The notes below the pieces were generated by a model. It did no database searches, was not told the DNA's origin, and was given only the letters and a program-made list of their open reading frames with translations. Shown here in pieces: positions 28,335-37,041 of a stretch of DNA of 64,000 nt (its first letter is position 1; each line of letters opens with the position of its first letter). The stretch comes from Nostoc sp. 'Lobaria pulmonaria (5183) cyanobiont' (GTDB lineage Bacteria; Cyanobacteriota; Cyanobacteriia; Cyanobacteriales; Nostocaceae). Both the position numbers and the translations under genes were made by a program. Where the stretch lies: positions 989,501 through 1,053,500 of the forward strand of contig NZ_CP026692.1 in the NCBI RefSeq assembly GCF_002949795.1. The letters run 5' to 3'.

Positions 28335-28518
28335 TCACTGGACGAGTTGAATCACGATACCGTTGGGGTCTGTGACTTGAAAGAACTTTTCACCCCAAGG
28401 TTCAGTCTCGATCTCCGTTGTAATTTTCACACCTTACTGATTGAATTCGCGCGTATTCCCGATCAATATCATCCACCACAAAGACAATCAGTAAACCATC
28501 TGCTCGATGTCTTCGCAT
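28335..28518 (-). pseudogene. Frameshifted VOC (glyoxalase/bleomycin-resistance-like) gene remnant
   Basis: Reading leftward, one frame gives ADGLLIVFVVDDIDREYARI and then loses sense near GTAAGGTGTG. A neighbouring frame continues as VKITTEIETEPWGEKFFQVT and DPNGIVIQLVQ before the stop at 28335-28337. Together they spell the C-terminal half of a VOC metalloenzyme, including the EPWGEKFFQVTDPNG region. The N-terminal half is missing. It ends 27 bases upstream of the acetyltransferase start, in the same direction. Confidence 0.7.
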
Positions 28519-28652
28519 CCCAGAGCGATCGCATCATGTCAATAATTTTTTAACTTTGTAGTGAGAAGTACTTAAACTTACTTAATGCATCAACTGCTAC
28601 CCATCTTCATGGTTAGCGCTAGGATAGCTATGTATTTTATGAAAGTATAAAT

Positions 28653-30272
28653 ATGGCTCAAATTTTTTACGTAAATTCAGTAGCAGGCAGTGATGCCAAC
28701 CCAGGTAGCCAACAAGCCCCTTTCAAAACTATTACGCAAGCCCTCAAGGTAGCTACTGTTAATACTAAGATTCAACTAGCAAATGGTAATTACAATGCTG
28801 CTAGCGGTGAAGTCTTTCCGTTAACGATTCCATCTGGCGTAACAGTTGTGGGTAATGAAACCAATAAAGGCAATGGCATTTTGATTGAAGGAAGTGGTAG
28901 CTATATGAGCCGTACTTTTGCTGGTCAGAATGTCACTTTTGTGCTGCTAGATAAAGCTGAACTGCGGGGAGTGACTGTAACAAATTTGGCTAGCCGTGGT
29001 AGTGGTGTCTGGATTGAATCAACTGCCCCTACTGTTGCTAATAGCACCTTCATCAACAATAAGCGGGAGGGAGTATTTGCCACTGGCGATGCTAACCCAG
29101 TGATTCTAGGTAATGTGTTCAGTGAGAATGCAGCTAATGGAATTGCGATCGCTAAAAATTCTAAAGGTCAAATTGAAAATAATACCTACTTCAAAACAGG
29201 TTTTGGCATTGCCATTAGTGATACTGCATCACCCATCCTTCGAGATAACAGAATTTATGAAAACCGTTCTGGGATAGTCATCTCTGGTAGTGCCCGTCCC
29301 GTATTACGTAATAATGTTAGTGAAAATAATACTGATGATGGGATTACAGTGATTGGAACTGCTCTACCGGATATCGGCAGTACCAATAATCCAGGGGGCA
29401 ATACTCTACGCAATAACGGTAAATTTGATTTGCAAAATGTCAGTTCCAACAAGCTGATTTCTCTAGGAAATAAAATAGATGCGTCTAAAGTTACTGGAAA
29501 CATAGAGTTTGCAGATAGTTCAGTTCCAACCCCAACCCCAACTCCAACACCAACACCAACACCAACACCAACTCCAACACCAACCCCAACGCCAACTCCA
29601 ACTCCAACCCCAACTCCAACTCCAACGCCAACACCAACCCCAACCCCAACCCCAACACCAACTCCAACCCCAACACCAACACCAACACCTACTATTGAAT
29701 TAACCGATATTGCAAATCATTGGGCAGGTGGATTTATTCGGGAATTAGTTAAATTGGGAATAGTTAATGGTTTTCCCGATCGCACATTTAAACCCGATGC
29801 GACGATGACACGGGCACAATACGCGGCAATACTGGTAAAAGCTTTCAATCCACCACCAAGCCGTCCGGCGAGCAAATTTAAAGATGTACCAGCAGACTTC
29901 TGGGCATCCAAGGTAATTCAGCAGGCATATCAAGGTTTATTTCTCTCTGGTTTTCCCGACAATACCTTTAGTCCCAACAAAAATATCCAGCGCGTGCAAG
30001 TAATTGTCTCTTTAGTGAATGGACTGGGGTTATCTAGCGATGGTACGGCAACTATCAAAGTTTTCGATGACCAAGCCAAGATTCCTGAATATGCCAAGGA
30101 TGAGGTAGTAAAAGCTATACACAAGGAAATTATCGTCAATTACCCAAACCTGAAACAACTCAATCCTACCCGCGATGCTACACGCGCTGAGGTAGCGGCG
30201 ATAGTGTATCAAGCTTTGGTAGATGCTGGTCGTGTAGCAGCAATCAATTCGTCTTATATAGTGACTGCTTGA
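28653..30272 (+). CDS. Beta-helix surface protein with Pro-Thr linker and SLH domains
   Basis: The 539-residue protein has three parts. Residues 1-285 form a DUF1565/parallel beta-helix domain ([20 protein letters not shown] opening; repeats such as [16 protein letters not shown] and [15 protein letters not shown]). Residues of about 291-346 are a pure (Pro-Thr)n linker. Residues 350-520 contain SLH modules ([77 protein letters not shown]), which anchor proteins to the cell envelope. No N-terminal signal peptide is visible, though SLH proteins need export; either a non-classical route or an upstream start is implied. It could be a carbohydrate-binding or modifying surface protein. Confidence 0.88.
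   Translation: MAQIFYVNSVAGSDANPGSQQAPFKTITQALKVATVNTKIQLANGNYNAASGEVFPLTIPSGVTVVGNETNKGNGILIEGSGSYMSRTFAGQNVTFVLLDKAELRGVTVTNLASRGSGVWIESTAPTVANSTFINNKREGVFATGDANPVILGNVFSENAANGIAIAKNSKGQIENNTYFKTGFGIAISDTASPILRDNRIYENRSGIVISGSARPVLRNNVSENNTDDGITVIGTALPDIGSTNNPGGNTLRNNGKFDLQNVSSNKLISLGNKIDASKVTGNIEFADSSVPTPTPTPTPTPTPTPTPTPTPTPTPTPTPTPTPTPTPTPTPTPTPTPTPTPTPTPTIELTDIANHWAGGFIRELVKLGIVNGFPDRTFKPDATMTRAQYAAILVKAFNPPPSRPASKFKDVPADFWASKVIQQAYQGLFLSGFPDNTFSPNKNIQRVQVIVSLVNGLGLSSDGTATIKVFDDQAKIPEYAKDEVVKAIHKEIIVNYPNLKQLNPTRDATRAEVAAIVYQALVDAGRVAAINSSYIVTA
29527..29692 (+). repeat. Pro-Thr (CCAACN) hexamer repeat
   Basis: About 28 tandem CCAACN hexamers encode the proline-threonine linker of the SLH protein. 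The third base varies, so selection for the peptide or slippage with later decay is plausible. Predicted ORFs in other frames here are artefacts. Confidence 0.9.
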
Positions 30273-30344
30273 GGGAGGCAGGGGGCAGGAGAAGCAAATT
30301 ATTTATAGGACAATACAGTTCAGTTAAGCATTTCTTCCTTCTCT

Positions 30345-30430
30345 TCCTTTACGTTCTTCTCTACGAAACCCAACGTGTAGCTTGCTTTTCCGTAGGAGTA
30401 TGCATTCTTTGCGTTAGCCTACGGCAGTTT
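30345..30430. repeat. Dispersed repeat (TAGCTTGCTT / GTAGGAGTATGC family)
   Basis: This stretch shares TTCTTCTCTACG, TAGCTTGCTT and GTAGGAGTATGC with the repeat near 8806-8870. It lies between the SLH gene and the GC-rich foreign-looking pair. Confidence 0.6.
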
Positions 30431-30479
30431 TGCATCTACGTTAAAAAATTGACTTTGCTCCTCGCGATGAAGGCCTTTC

Positions 30480-31370
30480 TCAACCTCCGAAAGCGCTCGC
30501 GCGATCGAGATCAGCAATGAGCCCAGACTTCTGTGTCGGACTCCATCCCAGCCGTTGCTGCGTCAACGCGCTTGAAGCTGGACCGTCCATACCAGCGAAG
30601 AAACCGAGCCAGCCAAAATGATCGGCTGCCTCTTCGGGGGACTTGGCGACGACCGGTATCTTCAAGCCCCGGCCGATTGCCTCTGCGATCTCTCGAACCG
30701 GCACACCCTCTTCGGCGACTGCGTGATACTTCGCCCCGGCAGATCCCTTCTCAAGCGCCAGCCTGTAGAGGGGTACAGCATCAAACCGGTGCACCGCGGG
30801 CCAGCGGTTGAGCCCGTCGCCGACATAAGCCGAGATACCCTTCTCGCGAGCGAGAGTGATCATATAGGTGACGAGGCCTTGCTTGTCCCGGTCATGCACC
30901 TGCGGCAGGCGCACCACCGACACGCGCACGCCGCGCGCCGCGGCCGCCTCTGCCGTCTCTTCCGACACCCTGGGAGTCAGGCTAGAGCCGGAAGGAGGCA
31001 CATCGTCCTCTGTGGTGAGGCGGCCTGATGTGGGGGATATCCCGGAGGTGACGATTAAAGGGCGGTTCGATCCCGCGAGCGCGTCGCCGAGCGCCTCGAT
31101 GGCGCGCCTGTCAATTTCGCAGTTCTCTTGGAATTTCGAGAAGTCGTGGATAAACGCAGTGTGAATCACGCCATCCGATATCGCGGCTCCACTGTGCAGG
31201 CTTTCCAGGTCTTCAAGATCACCTCGATGCACCTGAGCACCTGCGGCAATAAGAGGCTTGTCACCCACATCTGAGCGAGAAAGACCGAGCACCTGATGGC
31301 CCGCGTTAATCAGGTCCTGAACAACAGCAGAACCGATAAAGCCGGTAGCACCTGTTACGAAAACACGCAT
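30480..31370 (-). CDS. NAD(P)-dependent SDR/epimerase-family oxidoreductase (GC-rich, probably acquired)
   Basis: The ATG at 31370 follows AAGGAG by eight bases; a GTG one codon earlier is possible. The 296-residue product is an extended SDR with the Rossmann motif FVTGATGFIGSAVVQDLI and a substrate domain (HRGDLEDLESLHSGAAISDG, GLNRWPAVHRFDAVPLYRLA). The active-site tyrosine motif YxxxK of classical members is not clear, as in the atypical NmrA-like or epimerase-like group. The DNA is markedly GC-rich with CGC/GCC-biased codons, unlike the AT-rich neighbours. It diverges from an equally GC-rich AraC gene, suggesting transfer of a small regulator-enzyme cassette from a proteobacterium. Substrate unknown. 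Confidence 0.85.
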   Translation of the reverse strand: MRVFVTGATGFIGSAVVQDLINAGHQVLGLSRSDVGDKPLIAAGAQVHRGDLEDLESLHSGAAISDGVIHTAFIHDFSKFQENCEIDRRAIEALGDALAGSNRPLIVTSGISPTSGRLTTEDDVPPSGSSLTPRVSEETAEAAAARGVRVSVVRLPQVHDRDKQGLVTYMITLAREKGISAYVGDGLNRWPAVHRFDAVPLYRLALEKGSAGAKYHAVAEEGVPVREIAEAIGRGLKIPVVAKSPEEAADHFGWLGFFAGMDGPASSALTQQRLGWSPTQKSGLIADLDRASAFGG

Positions 31371-31496
31371 CACAACTTCTCCTTCACTTCGTTTTCAGAC
31401 TACACTCGCAGCCCACTAGGCTTAAGATAGGTGATTGAAAAGAGTTTGGCTATGCTATAAAGTCCGTATTACTTTCGCAATCGTCCGGGATAGTCT
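31371..31496. promoter_or_regulatory. Divergent promoter region between SDR and AraC genes
   Basis: The 126-bp spacer separates divergently transcribed GC-rich genes. AraC regulators commonly bind such spacers to control both their own gene and the neighbour. TTGAAAAG and TATGCTATAAAG around 31434-31462 could form a promoter, but no operator is proven. Confidence 0.4.
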
Positions 31497-32468
31497 ATGG
31501 ATCCGCTTTCGGATGTGCTGTCGCTGCTGAAACTGCACAGTTATGGGTGCGGTGGCTTTGATGTCGGTGGAGACTTGTGCCTCCAGTTCCCCAAACACGC
31601 AGGTATCAAATGCTACGCCGTTGTTTCCGGTCAAGGCTGGCTGTCGGTAGATGGCGTTCCCGACCCGGTGCAGCTGAAGGCGGGGGACTGCTTCCTGCTG
31701 CCGCGTGGGCGGCCCTTCCGCCTTGCGAGCGACCTGACCTTGCCGCCTGTTGACTTCTTCACGTTTCGTGCCTCAAAGAATGGGAGCATCGGCTCGTTCA
31801 ACGGCGGCGCAGTTTGCTTTCTTGTCTGTGGGCACTTCGCCCTGACCGGCAATCACGCCAGCATCCTGTTGGGGGTGCTGCCGCCGATTGTGCATCTCCA
31901 GAAAGAATCGGACAAGGCCGCGCTGCGCTGGTTTATCGAGCGGATGACGGAGGAACTGCGCGAGCCGCAGCCAGGAGGCCTATTGATCGCACAGCACCTC
32001 GCCCAGATGATGCTGGTTCAGGCCCTGCGGCTGCATCTGGCGGAAGGGTTGAACGGTGGAGTTGGGTGGCTATTCGCTCTGGCGGATAAACAGATGAGCG
32101 CGGCGATCAACGCCATGCACGAAGAGCCGGGGTATCGCTGGACATTACAGGAACTGGCGGAGTGCGCCGGCATGTCGCGATCGACCTTTGCCCAGAAATT
32201 CAAAGAGAGGGTGGGTAAGTCACCGATGGAATACCTGACACGCTGGCGGATGCTGGTGGCGGGGGACAAGCTGGTGAATTCGAGCGATCCGGTTTCTGTC
32301 ATTTCACTGGCGCTTGGCTATGAATCCGAAGCAGCCTTCAGCACAGCCTTCAAGCGGATCATGGGCTGTTCGCCACGGCAATATAGCCGTGGTCAGGCTC
32401 CGGCTCTACCTTCCCATAGCGAGGAGGAATCTGCCCTCGCTAATCAGGTCGAACGTATCACACGTTGA
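31497..32468 (+). CDS. AraC-family transcriptional regulator with cupin sensor domain
   Basis: The 323-residue protein has an N-terminal cupin domain (CYAVVSGQGWLSVDGVP, LKAGDCFLLPRGRPFRL) of the type found in AraC regulators next to oxidoreductases. A C-terminal double helix-turn-helix follows (about 205-300; WTLQELAECAGMSRSTFAQK, then SVISLALGYESEAAFSTAFK and the closing GCSPRQYSRG). The codon usage is GC-rich like the divergent SDR gene and unlike the host. It probably regulates that gene in response to a small molecule. Confidence 0.9.
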   Translation: MDPLSDVLSLLKLHSYGCGGFDVGGDLCLQFPKHAGIKCYAVVSGQGWLSVDGVPDPVQLKAGDCFLLPRGRPFRLASDLTLPPVDFFTFRASKNGSIGSFNGGAVCFLVCGHFALTGNHASILLGVLPPIVHLQKESDKAALRWFIERMTEELREPQPGGLLIAQHLAQMMLVQALRLHLAEGLNGGVGWLFALADKQMSAAINAMHEEPGYRWTLQELAECAGMSRSTFAQKFKERVGKSPMEYLTRWRMLVAGDKLVNSSDPVSVISLALGYESEAAFSTAFKRIMGCSPRQYSRGQAPALPSHSEEESALANQVERITR

Positions 32469-32689
32469 TATGGCTAAAAAAGATGGAAATAGCCAAATGT
32501 ATAGACCAAAAACTAAGTCCATCATCCGGAAACTACAAAGGCATGAGCTATGGTCAATTCAGTGTATTTTTATTGACATACATAATCACCTTTGCCCCGC
32601 GATTGAAGAGTTTTTTGCTCACCCAAACCCCACTGCTGCACTTAGACTTGCGGGGGCTTTTGCTACCAAGAAGCCACAGGTGTTGGTAA
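32465..32689 (+). pseudogene. Transposase N-terminal remnant (IS1634-like)
   Basis: The frame reads KMEIAKCIDQKLSPSSGNYK, then GMSYGQFSVFLLTYIITFAP, resembling the DUF4277 N-terminus of IS1634-type transposases (a resolvable 'GLS.GQ' pattern). It stops after about 74 codons with no catalytic domain. It directly abuts the end of the GC-rich AraC gene, marking the right border of the foreign segment. Confidence 0.45.
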
Positions 32690-32898
32690 AAAGTTAAAAG
32701 CGAACGCTGGGAAAATGAGCGATCGCTTGACTATATCTGCCGAGTATGATGGTTAGTTGCTTGTTCTTAGCATACTATAAACTGTGGATTTGAGAGCATT
32801 TGATACAGATTTCGGTGCCAATGCCGATGAATTTGATCTAGTACGCCACGGCGTAAATAAAGCAACCATTTAAAATCCCTAAAAAGCCCATTCCATTA

Positions 32899-33061
32899 TA
32901 CTTTTGACTTTTGACTTTTGACTTTTGACTTCCGCCTTGCGGTACTAGTTGCTTCGCCCTCTAATACACCCCCAGTAGCTAACCCTGATAGTGTCACCAC
33001 CACTAAAAACATAGCTACTAACATTGCGGTTGCCACCTTACGCGCTAACGACAGCGATGCA
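32899..33061 (+). pseudogene. Heptamer repeat followed by a cadherin-like/Ig-like domain fragment
   Basis: Tandem CTTTTGA heptamers (about 32899-32932) are followed by 34 in-frame codons (32960-33061) reading PPVANPDSVTTTKNIATNIA, then VATLRANDSDA. This is the typical start of a bacterial cadherin-like repeat (PVANPDS..T...VLANDSD). No start, stop or further repeat accompanies it. The remainder of the 32698-33389 gap has no supported gene. Confidence 0.55.
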
Positions 33062-33389
33062 GCCAGGAGGCAGGAGGTAGAAACTATTTTTATCTGATGT
33101 TGAGTCTTGCATTTTGTACCTCATTTACTTGCAAACTGCTGTATTTACTATTTAGGGCTTTTAACGGTGTTTTCCCCTGCCCCACTTTCTTGGAAACCCA
33201 GATTAAATTAGGCTTTCTTAATTTTGAATTTTGAATTGGTATTATTACCATAGAATTGATGATTGAAGCCTTTGTAAAGTCTTCAACGATCAAAAGATAG
33301 AAGCTCTAGTAGCGGATTTTACCTGTAAAAAAAACAAAAGTCTGTATTCAAAGTAAGCTTGTAGCATACAAAACGCTTGTAAGATTTTT

Positions 33390-35501
33390 ATGACTTCCCG
33401 GATTCGCTTTTTAATGTGCCCTCCTGACCACTACGACGTGGACTATGTGATTAATCCTTGGATGGAAGGGAATATTCACAAATCATCGCGCGATCGCGCC
33501 GTGGAACAGTGGCAGGGACTACATCAAATCCTCAAAGAACACGCCATTGTAGATTTAGTACCACCGGAAAAAGGCTGGCCTGATTTGGTTTTTACTGCCA
33601 ACGCTGGCTTAGTTCTGGGCGATAATGTCGTCCTCAGTCGCTTTTTGCACAAGGAACGTCAGGGAGAGGAACCTTACTTCAAGCAATGGTTTGAGGGAAA
33701 TGGTTATACAGTCAATGAACTTCCCAAAGATTTGCCCTTTGAGGGAGCAGGAGACGCACTGCTAGATCGGGAAGGACGCTGGTTATGGGCGGGATACGGT
33801 TTCCGCTCGGAATTAGATTCTCACCCTTATCTAGCTAAATGGCTGGATATTGAGGTGCTATCCCTACGATTAATAGACGAACGTTTCTATCACCTAGATA
33901 CCTGTTTTTGTCCCCTAGCAAATGGCTATTTGCTTTACTATCCCGGTGCTTTTGATTCTTACTCCAACCGCTTAATTGAAATGCGAGTCGCACCAGAAAA
34001 GCGAATTGCAATTGAAGAGGCTGATGCAGTCAACTTCGCTTGTAATGCGGTAAATGTGGATAGCATCGTCATCATGAACAAAACGAGTGATGCTTTGAAA
34101 ACCCGTCTTGCGGATGCAGGTTTCCAAGTGCTGGAAACGCCGCTTACGGAATTTCTCAAAGCTGGTGGTGCAGCTAAATGCTTAACTTTGCGGGTGACAG
34201 AACCAGTTAGAGATGAAATTCATGCCAATGTCTCGGTAGAAAGCCGCGTCATTCGCATGGAAGGACATTTGCTAGATGCTGGCTTAATTAACCGCGCTTT
34301 GGATTTGATTATAGATGCTGGGGGAAGTTTCAAAGTCCTGAATTTCAACTTGGGAGAACAACGGCAAAGTACCTCAGCCGCCGAGGTGAGAGTATCAGCA
34401 CCATCCCATGAGGTGATGGAAGAAATCATCTCCCGGTTGATTGAATTGGGTGCTGTAGATTTACCCCATGATGAGCGAGATGCCAAACTAGAGCCAGTAA
34501 TTCAAGATGGCGTTGCACCTGATGATTTCTACGTCAGTACCATTTATCCCACTGAAGTGCGAATTAATGGTCAGTGGGTGAAGGTGGAAAATCAACGCAT
34601 GGATGGCGCGATCGCTATTACTCAAACTTCCACAGGTTTAGTTGCTCGGTGTAAAATCCTTCGCGATTTAAAAGTTGGCGAACAGGTAATTGTAGACGTT
34701 TTAGGTATCCGCACTATCCGCAAAACTGAATCGCGGGAACTCCGCAGCACTCAAGAATTCAGCTTTATGTCGGCGGGAGTTTCCAGCGAACGGCGCGTGG
34801 AATTAGTCGTTGAACAAGTGGCTTGGGAATTGCGTAAAATCCGCGATGCTGGTGGTAAAGTAGTTGTCACGGCTGGCCCTGTAGTAATTCACACTGGTGG
34901 CGGCGAACACTTGGCGCAACTGGTTCGGGAAGGATATGTACAGGCTCTGCTGGCTGGTAATGCGATCGCAGTTCACGACATCGAGCAAAATATCATGGGC
35001 ACTTCCTTGGGTGTAGATATGAAGCGGGGTGTCGCCGTGCATGGTGGACACCGCCATCACCTGAAGGTAATTAATAGTATCCGCCGTTATGGCAGCATTC
35101 CCAAAGCTGTGGAGGCGGGAGCAATTAAAAGTGGCGTCATGTATGAATGCGTCCACAATAATATACCTTTTGTGCTTGCGGGTTCGATTCGGGATGACGG
35201 GCCTTTGCCTGATACCCAAATGGATTTGATTCAAGCACAGGAGCAATATGCCAAACACCTAGAAGGTGCAGAGATGATTTTGATGCTGTCATCGATGCTG
35301 CACTCCATTGGCGTGGGAAATATGACCCCGGCAGGTGTGAAAATGGTATGTGTCGATATTAATCCAGCTGTGGTGACTAAGTTAAGCGATCGCGGTTCTG
35401 TAGAATCGGTGGGTGTGGTGACGGATGTGGGATTATTCCTCAGTCTGTTGATTCAGCAGTTGGATAAGTTGACAAGTCCTTATGTAAATAAGGTAGGTTA
35501 A
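33390..35501 (+). CDS. agrE: Bifunctional arginine dihydrolase / ornithine cyclodeaminase
   Basis: AgrE (ArgZ) converts arginine to ornithine plus ammonia and CO2, and its C-terminal part turns ornithine into proline. It completes cyanophycin/arginine catabolism in diazotrophic filaments. The 703 residues match the Anabaena AgrE length. The guanidine-modifying N-terminal domain has the expected residues: Asn71 (TANAG), Glu118 (FEGAGD), His168 (YHLD) and the nucleophile Cys264 (GGAAKCLTLRV). The C-terminal half is the LOR/SDH-type domain (GGKVVVTAGPVVIHTGG, IMGTSLGVDMKRGV, LSSMLHSIGVGNMTPAG, VGVVTDVGLF). It is separated from the next gene by a palindromic repeat. Confidence 0.95.
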   Translation: MTSRIRFLMCPPDHYDVDYVINPWMEGNIHKSSRDRAVEQWQGLHQILKEHAIVDLVPPEKGWPDLVFTANAGLVLGDNVVLSRFLHKERQGEEPYFKQWFEGNGYTVNELPKDLPFEGAGDALLDREGRWLWAGYGFRSELDSHPYLAKWLDIEVLSLRLIDERFYHLDTCFCPLANGYLLYYPGAFDSYSNRLIEMRVAPEKRIAIEEADAVNFACNAVNVDSIVIMNKTSDALKTRLADAGFQVLETPLTEFLKAGGAAKCLTLRVTEPVRDEIHANVSVESRVIRMEGHLLDAGLINRALDLIIDAGGSFKVLNFNLGEQRQSTSAAEVRVSAPSHEVMEEIISRLIELGAVDLPHDERDAKLEPVIQDGVAPDDFYVSTIYPTEVRINGQWVKVENQRMDGAIAITQTSTGLVARCKILRDLKVGEQVIVDVLGIRTIRKTESRELRSTQEFSFMSAGVSSERRVELVVEQVAWELRKIRDAGGKVVVTAGPVVIHTGGGEHLAQLVREGYVQALLAGNAIAVHDIEQNIMGTSLGVDMKRGVAVHGGHRHHLKVINSIRRYGSIPKAVEAGAIKSGVMYECVHNNIPFVLAGSIRDDGPLPDTQMDLIQAQEQYAKHLEGAEMILMLSSMLHSIGVGNMTPAGVKMVCVDINPAVVTKLSDRGSVESVGVVTDVGLFLSLLIQQLDKLTSPYVNKVG

Positions 35502-35502
35502 G

Positions 35503-35541
35503 AGAACGAACCGCGAAGACGCAAAGGGCGCGAAGAAAGGA
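35503..35541. repeat. Dispersed repeat (GAACCGCGAAG...GCGCGAAGAAAGG)
   Basis: This short GC-rich repeat fills the spacer between agrE and the DUF2085 gene. Copies or partial copies occur at 56290-56328 (plus), 56413-56449 (minus), about 58260-58302 (minus) and 63230-63255. It may also provide the ribosome-binding region (GAAAGGAAG) of the next gene. Confidence 0.8.
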
Positions 35542-35543
35542 AG

Positions 35544-36068
35544 ATGACAAGAGTAGCTTTTAGTGAAGAGTTGCAGATTAATTGGGTCAGTTTTATAGCT
35601 GATTTCTTGTTGGTAGGGATGGTTTTTGGCCCGCCTATCGCTCCCTTTTTGGCTGCGTCTGGAGTGTCTTTGCTTCCTGGGATTGCGGACATCATTTATT
35701 TCATGGGTAATCATGTCTGTCCGCAACCAAATATGGGGTTAGATTTAGCACCACCGTTTATTATGGCTGTGTGTATGCGCTGCTACGGCACTGTCACGGG
35801 TTTGCTAATTACTCGTCTGCTGTATGGCGTAACTGGTGGTAAAGGATTTTACTGGTTAAATCAGTATGGCGGGAGTGGTGCAGTTTTAGCAAGTGTGCTG
35901 ATGATGGCTTATCCTTTGGAATTGGCAGCACAGATTTTTGGTTTGTGGAGTTTTAATAACTATCTGGTTACGCCTTTTGGGTTAATTACAGGTTTGGCGT
36001 GGGGATTGTTTACTATGCCGATCTTCCACGGGTGGCATGGTGCTAAGACTAGCTTGACCCAATTGTAG
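35544..36068 (+). CDS. DUF2085 integral membrane protein
   Basis: The 174-residue protein has four predicted helices (FIADFLLVGMVFGPPIAPFL and others). It carries the family motif NHVCPQPNM ... MAVCMRCYGTVTGLLIT, with conserved cysteines that could bind a metal or form a disulfide. The DUF2085 function is unknown. GAAAGGAAG lies just before the ATG. It lies 42 bp after agrE in the same direction and may be read from the same transcript. Confidence 0.85.
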   Translation: MTRVAFSEELQINWVSFIADFLLVGMVFGPPIAPFLAASGVSLLPGIADIIYFMGNHVCPQPNMGLDLAPPFIMAVCMRCYGTVTGLLITRLLYGVTGGKGFYWLNQYGGSGAVLASVLMMAYPLELAAQIFGLWSFNNYLVTPFGLITGLAWGLFTMPIFHGWHGAKTSLTQL

Positions 36069-36106
36069 ATTTTATCGCACAACTTTATAGAGTGGATTAA
36101 TTTTTG

Positions 36107-36192
36107 TCAGCCGATGCAATGGCATTGTGAGTTGAAACAATGCCATTGTCAGCTGAAACAATCGCATTGCAAGCCGAAACAATCGCATTGCC
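36107..36192. repeat. 21-bp tandem repeat array, four units
   Basis: The core CAATNGCATTG recurs at 36117, 36138, 36159 and 36180, exactly 21 bp apart, separated by a degenerate GTCAGCTGAAA-type part. The rest of the 36069-36352 gap includes a possible hairpin (CCACCT...AGGTGG near 36258-36292). Confidence 0.85.
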
Positions 36193-36352
36193 GTAGGTTG
36201 CGTTTAAATAGCACAGCAATGCAAATACAAAAATGCAAGAGGATAATAAAAGCACCCCACCTCGGTTTTAGCTTGCGTTAACGTTAGCTAAGGTGGTGAA
36301 GAAGATAAAAGAGCGATCGCATATAGAGTTGAGTGTGTTAATTTTTGCTAGC

Positions 36353-36721
36353 TCATGATGCGACTAACTTTTTACGGCTGGGACGCTTGTACTCTGATTT
36401 TTTCTTCAATCCAACCGCTTGGGCTTGATCGCTATTTAATCCATATTGCCCGCGCACAACTTCTTTCATGGCTAATACCGCATTGTGAAATTCCCATTCT
36501 GCTAATCGCGCAGCATCAGCAGCAGCACGGTATAAAGCTAATTTCTCGGTTTCGGCTTGTTGCTGTGTCAACATAGCTTGATAAGCTTGCTGTAAATTTG
36601 CAGCAGAGGCATCAGCACGGTTTGTGTCGTATGTACTGATGGTTTGCAAACCATGCCATGAAGTCACATCTTCACTAATTAATTGAGGGCGCAAACGGCG
36701 TGTTGTATCTTGGGTAGACAT
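36353..36721 (-). CDS. Conserved hypothetical protein, coiled-coil
   Basis: The 122-residue soluble protein has a central alanine/glutamine-rich helix (ASAANLQQAYQAMLTQQQAE, then YRAAADAARLAEWEFHNAVL). It ends in a basic tail (LKKKSEYKRPSRKKLVAS). The composition is clearly protein-like and the ATG is preceded by a purine-rich stretch. No domain is recognised; the basic tail could bind nucleic acid, but that is speculation. Confidence 0.7.
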   Translation of the reverse strand: MSTQDTTRRLRPQLISEDVTSWHGLQTISTYDTNRADASAANLQQAYQAMLTQQQAETEKLALYRAAADAARLAEWEFHNAVLAMKEVVRGQYGLNSDQAQAVGLKKKSEYKRPSRKKLVAS

Positions 36722-36834
36722 ATCAATATACTCTTGTAAGGTACATATTTAATGTGCCCATTACAACTCTAAAACTAACAGTAAGGTGAGATTTTTAGAT
36801 AAAACAAGGTTAGGGAAGGGATAAGCTGATTTTT

Positions 36835-36981
36835 GCATGTCGATGCATCAAAGTTGCGAGTCAATGCAATTAAGTTGCAAGTCGATGCAACTTAATTGCA
36901 AGCCAATACATCCAAGTTGCAAGTTAATGCATTTAAGTTGCAGGTTGATGCATCTAAGTTGCAGGTCGATGCATCTAAGTT
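36835..36981. repeat. 21-bp tandem repeat array, seven units
   Basis: Seven units of GCAGGTCGATGCATCTAAGTT, with variation at several positions, repeat at exactly 21 bp. They lie in the 36722-37041 gap, just downstream of the leftward RTX gene. The same family recurs at 40081-40206. Confidence 0.92.
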
Positions 36982-37041
36982 GCAGCAGCAAGCTTGTCGG
37001 CTGAACAAACTAGTTGCCCAGCCTATATACTAAACTTCTTG

